64,000 bases of DNA from Perkinsus chesapeaki (taxonomy: Eukaryota > Perkinsozoa > Perkinsida > Perkinsidae). Positions 20,877 through 33,000 of the stretch are shown here, piece by piece. Where the stretch lies: positions 1-64,000 of the forward strand of contig JAAPAO010000016.1 in NCBI GenBank assembly GCA_013115145.1. The letters are read 5' to 3'. The notes beneath the pieces are model-generated. The model was not told the DNA's origin. It saw only the letters and a list, made by a program, of their open reading frames with translations, and ran no database searches. The position numbers were made by a program, and so were the translations under genes. How positions within the stretch are numbered: position 1 is the stretch's first letter; every line of letters starts with the position of its first letter.

Positions 20877-22794
20877 CTAAGATTCGCAGGCCAGGGGATC
20901 TTCAGGGGTCGTCCAGCACAAGCCACCGACCCACTGAGCACCCTCCTTCAGCCAGTTGAACTGGAACGTGAGATCGTTACCGCCTGGTGCGTACTGGATC
21001 TGCAGGAAGAAGCCCAGTATGGTAATTTGGAAAGCCAGAAAGGCTACACCATAAATGACGCAGAGACGACCAAGGGCCTTGATTGCTCGCAAACCGGTAA
21101 CCTTCTTGATGACCCTGGTCAAGTATATAAAGACGCAGACCTCCCCAACGACGTCCAGGCAGTTGAAAAATATACCCTTCCAGAAGTCATCATCTTTAAC
21201 CAGGGCGAAGTTATCGTTTGGGCGCTTGTTGAAGAAGTAGATAGCAATCGAGCACACCGTATAGTGGAACGGGGCGATCATCTCAGCGAACTCCATGAGC
21301 AGCGCCACAGTCACAAGATGGCGAGCGGTCTTGGCGCACTCAGGCGGCATACTCTGGAATTTTCGAAGCTCCCAAACGTGGTAAAGATTCTCCGAGAGGT
21401 CGTATAGGATAAACACCGCAAATACGTACCAAGCCGAAACCCTGTTCATGAGGATGGCAATGAAGGTCTCGTGACAGAAGCATGATGAAAATATAAAGAG
21501 TGGAAAGCCGTCTTGTGCTCGACTGGCGAGGACTCGGGTACCGATCTTCTCGTATATGCCACGGACCACGCAGAAGGCAAGGGCCATGAAGGCCTGTGGG
21601 ACGCCTTCAAGCTGGTTGAACAAAGCGCCACCGAGGGGGTAGATGACACCGTAAACGACCGTCACACCAATCAGTATACCTACCGATACGAAGAAGTCGG
21701 CACGGTGAGACTTGCTATTGAGGACGTCTGGGTTCATAAAGTAGTAGAAGTAGACTATGACCAGGGGTATTATGGCAGCGGCCTGGATGACAGCCAACAT
21801 CGGCACTGGAAAGACATTGAAGATGAGATAGGGAATCACACCACCAAATACAACGATACCAGCACTCAAGTATGGCACCATCAGGAACTGAACCAGCTTG
21901 CTCCGGAAGAGGGGAACGGTGAGAAGGGCACCGGGCACGAAAGGGTACATAGTGCTACCAGCATGGTCCATAACAAAGAGGGTTATGAAGTGCCAAACCA
22001 TGTAACTGGTAGATGTCTCATCGGCATCGGGGAGACCGGGTATCCAGAACGGGATTACGGCCAGCATAGGGCAAAGGAACACGGCAAACAGCCACTTTTC
22101 ACCGGACTTGCTCCCGTCAAAGAACCGTGAGTGCCCATCGCGCATAACAGCCTCGATGCGGTCAGCGACTGAGGAGGAACGAGGCCGCTGAGGGGCAATG
22201 GGATCGTCGTCGAATTTGACAGCTGATGGAGTGGCATGACCCTAATAGGTGAGGCGGTATGGAACGGGTGGTTTGTCCGCTTACTTCTGCAGTGATCTGA
22301 GTGGAAGCCAAAGACGAGCGATTGCCAACGGTCTTTTGTGGTACGGACAACAGACCTATAGAAAGGGTTACCAATCCGAGCTAAAAAGTATCTTACTCCC
22401 TGTCCCAGCGGATAGCTCGCTTTGGCTGCGCCCCATACTGAGCTCGATAGGCTGCGGTACCCCTAAAGCAACCATAGTAAGAGGATGGTATACCATGTAC
22501 GGACCTTGAGGGAGGGGCACTGCGTCTACAGGCTCGCTTCGAAAGCTGTCGGCGGCTTCAAAGGGCCGTCGAGACCCAGGTGGAGGACCTGGAGCAGAAT
22601 ACAATGGGCAAGACAGAGCGCCAACCTGATGGGCTGACTGCAGGACTGAAGGATGGGGGAGTGGGGATGTCGGCGTCATCTGAATTAAGAATGGTCAAGT
22701 TCGTGACGGGTGGGGGCTTACTTGAGGGTTGGCATTCCTCTACTTTAGCATCTTCGTCATTGGGCGCCACGAAGGGTTCTACGCCAGAAGGCAT
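20877..22794 (-). CDS. Polytopic membrane protein, unknown family
   Basis: The main exon (from about 22,245 down to 20,877) encodes some 450 residues with about ten hydrophobic segments, for example WLFAVFLCPMLAVIPFWIPG, FFVSVGILIGVTVVYGVIYP and LGRLCVIYGVAFLAFQITIL. Before them lies a Ser/Arg-rich cytosolic region (PQRPRSSSVADRIEAVM). Upstream exons on the - strand encode a Pro/Ser-rich N-terminus (from ATG 22,794: MPSGVEPFVAPNDEDAK) and YMVYHPLTMVALGVPQP. They are joined by short introns whose exact borders I could not fix. A His/Glu pair in CFCHETF and a charged loop KDDDFW lie between helices. I do not recognise a transporter signature; an enzyme or a scramblase-like role is equally possible. 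Confidence 0.65.
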
Positions 22795-23124
22795 AGACAA
22801 CAGGCCAAGGAGAAAACCTGTAATACACTCAGGGAGTCAATCCGCGGATTTCCGAGTCCGGGTCAACTGGATTCTTGCGCACTTAATAAATCTTGCGTTT
22901 CCTCAGCTTTGCCCATCTGCGCAACTTTGGTAGCGACCGCACTAAAACACCACGTTCTTCAAAACAAAGGAAGGGCCTTATTTCTGCTGCTGAAAGATGA
23001 CTAATGATAAGCTCCAATCGGAAGCTTCTGTGAAATCCTGTTTTTCTATCAGAATAGCAAGCACTCCTTGAATACATCTGACAGATCGAGCTCAGCCAGT
23101 ACTCTTAACTCTATAACGTGATGA

Positions 23125-26100
23125 ATGCATCTGACTAATATCGTCATCTCACTGCTATTGATTGGGGTCCGGTCGCAGGAGGAGGAGGAGCCGCAGCAGC
23201 CGATGAGTGAACGGGCAAAGGACGAGGCACAGGAGAAGAAAGAGGTGGTCACCGACTCTATTGAACTGAGCCAGGACGCGGAATGGAACATGAAGATATT
23301 GGGCCCGAGTGAGGATGCCCAGAAGGATAGAGTGTACGATATTCGGGACTTAGCGGAATAATTAGCGTCTTTAGGAACGATTGGAGCCCTAAGAGATGGG
23401 TAGGCAACTTCAAGAAGCTCTTCTATAGGAGCAATCCCACGTAGGACAGATTGGAGGGGGCTCTGGGCCGGTAATGGTGTTATAGGCGAAAGGACTGCCA
23501 AGAGCTGTTCAATATGAGTATGTACGAGTTCAACGACGCCCATCAAGATATCTACGAGCGATGTGGACACTTTATGTTCGATCGACTCGCGTGGATAGAA
23601 GGGGAAGTGGCCAGGGAGCAAGAGATGATAGAGACGAGCTCAAATTCGTATGACCGGGCTTTTGGTTTCAATTAGCGTTTGTTATAGGAGTGCGGAAGGC
23701 TCCAGTAGACTCGAGAGATTGAAGGAGGAAGTGAGGATAATGGAGGAGATGATAGACCCTATGAAGGAGCATGATGGTCTGAGGCCATTGAGGAGGATGC
23801 TGGGCGAAACGATAGAAAAACTTAGAGAAAAGCTGGTAGTAGACTGGACGGAACTATGTCTGTCATGGCTCCTGGGGATGTTAGTCTATTGAGGTCCGTA
23901 GTATCCTTGCGAGAGCGACCCTTATAGGGCTCTACTTAACTAGGTTTTCTCTTCACAGGCTGGTGCAATGCGTAAACGAAAGTGTACTGAAATACCGTAT
24001 AATTAATAGGTGAAATGGAATATATACACACACACATAATACCGCTTGAGGAGCGCCGTCTATGGTGTTAATAAAGCGTTCATCTATGAATGTCTTTCTT
24101 CATTCGAGTCGCTGTCAGTTAACCCGGTTTGACAAGTCTTTTGATGAAGCTAAGAAGCTGCAAGAGTAGGAAGTGATGCGGAGGGGGAAGGAGGTATCGT
24201 TCTCAGGGAGGTTGCGGAGGATGTTGCGTATGATAAGGGCCAGACTGAGAAGAAAATAGGCGATGTAATTTAGATGTCTTGGGGTGGAATCGAACCAGGG
24301 ACCTTTCGTAGGCAAAGCAGCGATTCACCGGGGAGACCAGCAATGCTGCTGGACAAATGGTACAGAATTCGCATATAGCAGACAGGAGCATCGAGCAAGT
24401 AGGCTGATGATGGCCGGGCGGGGGGGATATGTCTCGATCAGGCTGTTGATGGGTTGGGTTCGAGAATCGCCAAAACGCAGCGTGACCTGTTGCGAGAGGG
24501 CAGTAGGGAAGTCAGAAGGATATCTAAGGTTGAAGGAAAGGTAGTGAAGGGATGAGCGGGGGAGGCTGGGATGGGATGCAGGCATCGGAGGAAGTGGAAG
24601 AGGCTATGGGAGATCTGGAGAAAGATGGTATAAAGTTGGAGGTCATGAATAGTAAAAGTAAAGAGAGCCTTAGGAAGATATTAGAGTAGGTGGGAGGGGA
24701 GCAGTAGTTTGAGAGTATCGATTGAGCTTCGTGATGTCAGACGAGCCAGTTACATATTAGTACTGCTTTGATGGACACCATATGCTTTGTTTTAGGCAGC
24801 TATCTAGCTCGGCGGACAGCAGCTCGGCGAGGGCCATGCGGTTGTTGCAGAGCAAGATACCTGTTGATAAGGGAACGGTAGGTATTGGGGGACAACTCGA
24901 CTGGGCAGGGTCCTCGCAGTTTGAGGGCATTGTTAAGATGGTGATGCAAAAGGCCGGGCTAAGCTCTGCAGCTGACGACAAAAAGATGGCGTTCGCGGTG
25001 AAACGGTCGGATAGGGAACTGAGAATCGGTTTGAAGAAGGTGGACAAGAGGCTGGCAGCGCTGACTAAGGAGCAGAAGGAGGTAGTATACGGGGAAGGTG
25101 GGGAAGCAGGGCTGGATATGCTAGGCTTTGCTGGAGGCACTTGAGGGTGCTGAAGGAATGATGCGAAATAAGGATGGAAGGAGAATAGTTGAGGCAGCGA
25201 AAGGAAGGAATTATGCTACGGGGAGTATCTTGGAGCGGATCATGTAAGATACATAATAGGTTAACTTGATGTACAGCGGCCGTGCCTGTGGTCAGGCAAG
25301 ACTACGATGAAACTGATCTGTCCATGGAGGAGCGTTTAGACCATCTCCGTGGCCAGCTGAACAGCGATGTTGCCAAGGCAAGTACTATCGCCGTTATGCA
25401 GCAGGAGATCCCCGAGGAAGTAGGGTGGACGTGACGGCCGTAGGAGTACGTGGGGAGCAGGTGCTGAGAGAAGCGAGGAAGATTAATGAAGTGGTACATG
25501 CGAAGAGTGATGGAAGCCAACGGAGCTCACAGCGTTTGGTGAGTTGTCTGATACGATGGGATACGTACTTTGGAAAAGCGGATGCGGGGACGAAGGGGAA
25601 ATTGGATTTGGCACCATAGGGCGTCTCTGCTGTGGGCAGTGTGATGCAGCGATTGGGGTTGTTTTTAGAGGCAAAGGCTGCTGGATGCTATTGAGCTAAG
25701 CAATAGGATAAGGAGGCGTATGGCGGTGGAAGATGCTAAGGAGGTTGATAGAGGAGCAGAGGCGTTGAGAGGATCTGCTCATGAAGTGGATAATATGGCC
25801 TATACAACCGCCACAATGGACAAGTAGGCGGGAGGCGTCGTCTTTAAGGTTGAGGGCAATAAGCTTCTTGTTCTAGAGATGAGGAGAGGCTCATACTTGG
25901 AACGCAGAATTTTTAATTGCAGTTTGCGGAGGGACAATTGCTTCCCAAATTTTCCACTGTATCTCTGGTGGGTTCAGGAAAGCTCTCCAGAGCCTATTGC
26001 TGACGTCGGAGCACGAGATGGCTGATGGAACTAGGGTGTATGGGGAGCAGGCTCGAAGGAAGCTGTTAACGCAAAAGACGATACAAGGTAGGAAGTAGAA

Positions 26101-29100
26101 GGTTGCGGAGGCCGAGTTGCAAGCAGATCGCTTCACGGTGGAGGAGAGAAGCCTTCTGGCGACAGCCGATGCTGATTTGGATCACCTGTCTGAGGCTCGC
26201 AGGAGGGCCTTCTTGGCGCTGGAGGGAAGGCTTCGAGATGCTACGCGCCAGTTCGTTAATGGTGAGGTTGGACTTTGTACGGCAGCTGGTCACGTTTGGT
26301 TGTGTAAGGTGTGTATTCTGTGGAGAAGTCGGAGAAGGCTTTGGGGAGTAGTATTAATATTGAGGAGGGCAAGATGAAGAGAATGGATGCAATGGAAGGG
26401 AAGGTGCGCGGGGATATCAGAGATGGCGAAAAGAGGATCGAGAAGGCAGGAGCTGATGCTGAGAAGTGGGGCTGAATTTTGTGGCGCTGCGGTCGGGAGT
26501 GTGTTGTGGTTAGGTGGGCGAGTGATGCTGTGAGGGGTGTAAGCAAGGATGGGTCTAGATGGCCTGTGATGTATCGCAGTGTTATGGATAAGATGAGGAA
26601 TGAGGGGGTGGGAAGGACAGCTGCGGAGACTGAGGTGGGAAAGGGAGTATCATCGAACTGCACTGGTGCATGGTCCCCACTGCGGGCCAGTTGTAGAAGC
26701 GAAAGAAGGACTAACTCGACATCTGGCGACCTCACTCGTTCCACTGTGGATTTTTTATCTCCGATTGTATTATTCGTTCAGCACCTCTGAGATCTGAATT
26801 AGATAATCCTTTTAAGAGGATGCTGTTATTTTCAATGGACTGCACGCTGCTGCTCTATTTATACTTGCTTTGAACGGATAAAGGTTCGATATTATGCTAG
26901 AGGCTCGATCAGGGCATCGTGAAGGGCTTGGACGGAGATCTCTATCGGGCCTATTACGCCCTCAAGGAGCGCCATGCCGGAGTGGATGGCATGGAGGCTA
27001 TGCAGGAACAGGACCTCGAGAGAGTAGGTTGGGCTGGAAATAACAAAGGTGAAGTTGACCGTCAGTTGAACGGGTTTATGAAGATGCTGTCAACGGAGGA
27101 GCAAAGTGAGCAGCTGAGGATGACGGAGGCAATGCGGCAGATGGTGATCTCGGAACAGAAGCGAGAGGCAGATGTGGGCCGCTGTCTGTCTCGTAGGTGA
27201 TAGAGTGCTGTTTCAGGATCTTAGGGGACTTCAGAGAAGTCGAGATGGAGCGATGTCGAGAGCTGAGGATGTGCTCAGAATGATAACGAGGACTGAAAGT
27301 GATGCGGTCGCTAATAAGACAGACATCGACACAGAAGATCTGCTTCGCGATGTAAGTTGAAGGTGTCTGCTGGCTTGCGTATCTGAAAGATGTAGATGAG
27401 CACCGTCGAGGAAGGTCAGGATAAACTTGCTGGTGTCACCAGAGTAACCGATGGTGACGTCTGGGCGGACAGGAAAGGGTAAGAGGGAATTCTTCAGACG
27501 AGCCAAAGCCGTCATGCACGAGAGTCATAGCAGTGAGATAGTTCTTAAAGGCGCCCTGCTGGCCCCGAAATCTCTGGCCCGTGACGATTTTCGGCTTTGC
27601 TCAGGTTTGCAGCTTCGGAGGAGTGGTATAAGAATAGCCTGGTGAAGTTGAAGAAGATGGTATATGAAGTCTCGCGTGCTGTCAGAGCTGAATTGGAGGA
27701 GAGAAGTCGCCAGCTGAGGTGAGCCGGAATTATGGAACGATTGACAATCGGTGCGTGCAGTGAGAGAGAGGAAAGCGAAGGAAGGGAAATGAGGAAGCTC
27801 CGCAGTCTGACTGAGGAGGGCATACGAGTGGTGGACAGGATCGTCGGTGAAATGCACGACGGGATCTATAAAGATTTCTTGCGCGCCCAGGGCGTGCTGA
27901 AGGTAAGCAGCGGCGTTGGGCAGCTTCGAGCCCTACTATCTTGCGTCTTTTCGCCTGACGTACCTCTCCGATAGCTATCTATACCGAAGCTTCCATCCCG
28001 TTGCCTCATTCCAGAAAAGGCTTCCGGAAATTTTCCCTTATATCCTCAATATGTAACAATCTATCCTTCTCAGAGACTGGTGCTGTCGTTGCGGAAGACT
28101 TTGGGGATAGATGAGGAGCGAGAGAAAGAGGAGCGTATCGAAGCAGGCCGCCAGCTGGTAAGTGCCGCTTTGTAACGGTCTCCGGGCATCCTTCTGATAA
28201 GCAGGTTGTTATGCTACTAAAAGGGAGGAAAGAAGCCAAAGATTCTATTGAGAAGATTGAGGGTGGAATATTGAAAAGGGATGAGGTGAGGGCGGTGGCA
28301 TCGACCAGATTGTGTCGGTTGTCCCCACTCTCTGTCTCCTAGGGGGCCAGGACGGATCACAGGTTAGCCGCCGAAGTGCTTGGCCAGATTTCTGATGCAG
28401 CTAAGTGAGGCTGGTGACGGGCTGTCGAGTGCTGCTGCTGCTGGAGCTCTAGTGGTTCAGGAAACTGTTTGGCGATCTCGGAGGGAATGGTATGCGAGGC
28501 AAGGCTGATAGGAGAGTTATCGGATTTGCGGAGCAAGACGTGCAGCGTTATGAGCATCTTAGAGCTGTCATGGATGCGGACATGAACTCGTTCAAGTAGG
28601 CAACACTTCCCGAATGTTTTATCTTCTCGTCGCTTCTAGGCACAGGGTTTGGGAGAGCGATGCGGCAGTTAAAGATATGATGCGGGTAAGGGGAGAACGA
28701 ATCCATGCCTCTCTACGGTGCCTTGGTGTTGTAGGATTCTGTGAAAGCATCGGCGGTGAGGGAAGGCAAGGCCTCGGAGGATCTTGAGCGGGCGGCAGCG
28801 GGCTCCTATCGGCAGCTGCTCCGTCTCGGCAATTTTCTGGGGTGAGCGAAACGCTTGTATCATCCGCCTTTACGTATCTTTCACCAGCGCCACTGACCAC
28901 GATTTGGAAACCTCCAGGAGAGAGGTGGAGTCTCTCGGCCTCATCGCCGGCAGCCATCTCCAAGCGCTGCACAATCGCGCTATGTAAGGCTTCAGTGCAG
29001 CGGCAGCTGTGCTATTGTTGTTGCAGGTCTGTCGGCAATAAGACTATTATGAATTTAGCGGCCAGACGGGGCCTATATCTGGAGAGAGCTGCTGGTGTAG

Positions 29101-29935
29101 AGGATGTAGTGACGACCTTTAGCAACATGGCTCAAGGGTACTTCACTGAGGTAAGTACTGTGGCAGTAGTTGTACTCGAGGCTTCACTTACATATAAAAG
29201 ATATTTCTACACTTCCTACCCTTTATTCGTTCGCGGTTATTGTGGTAATTTCGGGGCCATATTCAGAGCCTCACTCTGGCTCTTCGATTGATACAATCAG
29301 GCACGAAGAAGTGTTGAGGCCCTCGGGAAGGAACTTGAGGGTCTGGTGGCTGGCTTCCACAAGCTCTGGGATAGCTCGAAGATGTCCAGTGAGCCAGTTG
29401 AAACTTGAGCCTCGTGGAATGCGGGGCTTTTGTTTAGAAGTTGTACGACTCGACTTCGGCGAGATTGAGGGAGGCGCCAAAAACCTGGAGGAGGATACGG
29501 AAAAGTGAGTATGAAAGGCTTGGTCCGGTCTAGCTTGTGGCTTGCTAGTTACCGTACCATGAAGGAGGCAATGCAGGACGCCATGCACTTGCATTTACAG
29601 AAGAACACAGAGGAGCTGGATAGGGACGAAGCAGAGCAGGAGTAGGAGCTGTGCGGTTTGCTGGGGCTAATTGCTGACTTTTCAGGGATAAGTACAATGA
29701 GGTAGATGGTGAGCTAAAGGCCGCTCGACGAGCCATGGATGAAGAGGACCGAGAGGCACGGGAAGGGGTCCAACGGTAGTTACAATGCTCGCTGTTGGGG
29801 AGGGTGGTTCACTGTCCCCTCCCCTCCCTGTATAGGTTCATCGATAACCGAAAAGCGTTCTATTACAACATGCTCAACAGCGCCACTGCTGGCCAGCTGT
29901 CTACAGGCCCTGCCGATGCAGAGGCTTGGGTTTGA
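23125..29935 (+). CDS. Large secreted coiled-coil protein, tandem family member 1
   Basis: The first exon encodes a signal peptide (MHLTNIVISLLLIGVRSQ) followed by a highly charged region (EEEEPQQP). It is followed by dozens of small exons separated by GT-AG introns, mostly 30-60 nt. Long stretches were spliced by hand with the phase kept throughout, notably 24,780-25,540 and 26,920-29,935. All exons encode charged helical sequence, for example KKVDKRLAALTKEQKE, EDVLRMITRTESDA and RTMKEAMQDAMHLHLQ. The frame ends at TGA 29,933-29,935 (DAEAWV). I estimate 1,200-1,400 residues. No transmembrane anchor or enzyme motif was seen. The order of the first exons (23,300-23,500) is tentative. The exon near 26,100-26,270 is homologous to one in the next gene. 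Function unknown; secretion is inferred from the signal peptide. Confidence 0.65.
24255..24330 (-). repeat. tRNA-derived SINE-like remnant
   Basis: On the - strand the sequence ccctggttcgattccaccc resembles a tRNA T-arm and B-box promoter. Only three of five T-stem pairs form and no full cloverleaf is visible, so this is not a tRNA gene. It lies within an intron-like gap of the coiled-coil gene. Confidence 0.3.
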
Positions 29936-30067
29936 CCCTGGGTCGCCATCGACCGTTAGGCCATGACGTGCTTTGGTTTGTCGTTGACACCTAATAGTGA
30001 TTGAGTTAATCCGACTCCATGATTCAAGCCTCTCCTCAGCTATTACTGTTGAGCCTGCTGTGTTTGT

Positions 30068-33000
30068 ATGATAATTCGGTCTTGTCTGGTCTGGTTATTG
30101 TCGATGTTGTTGAGGTCCATAGTGGGGCTGGTGGACGGCAGCCATGCCGTGCCTCGCCATCTGCTGCCTGGCCTCCTACAACATCGCAATCGACCGCCAG
30201 AAGTGACCGCGGTGGGGAAATCCGCTTCGGTGAGAGGAATTCCCAATGTGCTGGGGGAAACAAACAACCTTAAAGGGGGAGAACCACCGATGAGGTAAGC
30301 GGCGTCACGTCTCCGTGTTGAGGGTCATATTTCCAATCTCGCATCAATACATGGTTAAATCGCGGAATAGGAGCTTCCAGGGTTGTATAGCGCCCAGGAG
30401 CGCACTGGCGGGGATTCAGCAGCCAACTTGGGATATTTCATGTCACCACTGACACATGCCTATTCTCAAATGATTAGGTTCAATCGATCGGAGACTAACG
30501 CGACTTCCCTCCTGGAAGTGGGTCGGCACAAGTTCCTACCCCTTTTGATCCCGCTGATTGCTCCGGCCATCGGGACTGGCCTATTTGCTCTTGGAAAGTT
30601 CACCCATGAGAAAGTGATGGATTCTAAAATGCCTCCCTATGGGTAAGTCCCTCTGTCTCACGATGTCCGGTCAGTGACGGCGGTGGTGCCCCCTCAGGAT
30701 TGACTCCTGCCGGGCTTTGTTCAACGGCTCTATAGCCAACCTGGATGCGGATGAGAACGAGCGCACTAGGGTCGGCTGTGGGTTGTATATGTTCGAGCGT
30801 CTGGTGAAGCTCGAGAAGGATGCGTCGACTGAAGGTGGTTTGATTAACGAGTCCGACAGAAAGTAGGATGGGTTGTAGCGCGAGCGCGTTACGAAACCTT
30901 AGTTACACAATTGGTTGGGAGGCTTTGAAGCCATTCTCGGCGAAGACAGATTATCTGGAAATGCTTATCGATCCCGAGAAGAAGTGAGCTGCCGAGGAAT
31001 GCTTGCCAACCACTGGTGATGTACCTTTTATAGGTACAGCGGCCTCCGCAAGCGACGAAGAGATCTCGGCTTTGCGATCCAGGATTTGCGGAGGGATCTG
31101 GTAGGAGCTCGAGGAGGAGCTCCAAAGTGTGCGCAGTTTGCTCGTTTTCAGGATTCTCGCTTCGGTGTTTCGTTCGACAGCCTGTCGCGTCTGGAAGAGT
31201 AAGTATGTGAAAGGGCGCTGGTTTGGTATTCGGACCGCTTCAGGAACATCCGAGATGCTTTGATGGAAGACAAGCGGGCGGAGTCTAAGATTTCGAAGGA
31301 GGTGGGGCGCGCGGTCATTGCCGCTATTAGTACAAATGCAAGAATTCGTTCAGGCGGCCACGAAGTTCCAAAAGAATCTGGAGAACGAGGCCGCGACGAT
31401 GGTGGCAAACGCGTATAGTGTCGACGCTACTGCGAATGCGGTAAGCGGGAGCCACTGACGAGGCTAGAGGAGAATATCAGTGGGTTTTGGTAGGCTATGC
31501 GAGCCACGGGAAAAAGCACCGAGATGCAACAGAGGAATCTACTCCGTGAAGCGCGGAAGGGCAACAGAGTTATAAGCAGAGATGAAGAAAAGGTGAGATG
31601 GAATAATATTAAGATGATCCGACGGAGCGGTTTCAGTTTGGCGAGATGAATGCAGATGTGTATCAGCGACTTGCCAGTAGCGAGCACGAGGCTGCGGGAA
31701 TTGTGAATCAGAGTGAGCGACGAAATAAGAAGCTTGCGCAGTAGGGGAGATGAGAAGGAGAGTTGGTATGGCGTCTGGTTGTCAGAATATTAGCAGCTGA
31801 TACCGATACTAGATTCCGAAGAACGGAGGAGTCTATTGGAAGGGAAATACTGAGGAACGGGGAGAAGGTGAACTCCGGCTCCAGTGGGGCCTTGTGGAGG
31901 ATGTAAGCTGGAATCGATCAGGAGGATAGAGAAACGGCGACGGAAGCGAGAGACTTCGAGCGTCGTTTAAGCACGTTCTCGAAGAAGACTGCCATGACGA
32001 GCACTATGCAGGATAGGCAGCTCGACAGGGACATCGGCGGAGTTCAGAAGAAGCTTGATATGACCGATAGGAATCATAAATCTGTGAGGGCTGGGGCGAT
32101 GCGGGACTGATGCGAAGAGTCCTTCGTGATTACTTCTTATAAGACCGATGAGCAGTGTTTGAATGTAAAGTAGGAGCGTTATATCCTATCTTACGATATC
32201 CTCTAGGGCACCGAAGCGAGGAATCGTAGTGTTATTGAGCTGAATACTAAACGGCTACACTTTTGCAAGCCGCCATTCGGTTGCTTAAATTGATCGGAGA
32301 ATGTTAATTAAATGCAGCATATGTCGAATGCTTCTGGAATTTTGTATTCGGGCGGCGCGCTTTGATGTGGTGTGGGTTTAGAACCTGCAAGCGGTTTTGA
32401 ATTCGCTCCAAAGGAATCTGTACATCTCCAAGGCTTCAACTCCAATGAGAGGCCTCCAAATGGAAAGGAAAATCCAAGAGCGGAGCATGCAAAGGATACT
32501 GTAAGTGAAGTTGAGTCATGGATAGCGTCGCAGCTCTTACTGATGTATAGGAACGATTATCACGGCGACGTTGGCTTGACGCAGAAAGAACTGGAGGATC
32601 TGAACTCGCTGCTGGATGCTGATGTTGCCTCTAATGAGAAGAGGATAAAGGGTGCTCAGAGCGATATACAGCGGGAGGTAGGGGAAGTGGGCGGATCAGG
32701 GACTCATCCAGCCTCGTGAAAGTGTATCCCTTGGGGAATGAAAGGTGTTCCTGATGCGGAGAAACGTTAGGAACTTTGATACAAAATATGTAACTAGGAA
32801 TATATGTAACTAGGAAAATATGTAACTGAGGAACTGATGTTCCTCAATCACGCCCTGGTGCGTGTAGGAATCACTGTTTGATAGTTTAAATCTTTATAGT
32901 AGCAGGAGTTCTGCGACCGTCCCGCCAACGTACCTAGACAGTACTGCTCTCCCAAGCCAGTAACGTACGAGCGTCTACGTTCAACTGAAAGCAGAACTAC

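Noticed and set aside
20874-22130. Long + strand ORFs opposite the polytopic membrane protein
   Set aside because: The - strand reading has ten hydrophobic helices and consistent length; the + strand frames are shadows.
23049-23621. 190-codon - strand ORF over the start of coiled-coil gene 1
   Set aside because: The + strand encodes a signal peptide and phase-correct charged exons in the same place. The - strand ORF is the complement of acidic codons, which rarely give stops.
13500-27500. Apparent ultra-short introns of 12-19 nt in several genes (for example near 14,073, 27,478 and 57,376)
   Set aside because: In each of these cases a longer alternative (about 32-68 nt) with acceptable GT and AG ends also keeps the frame. 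The short versions are therefore not needed.
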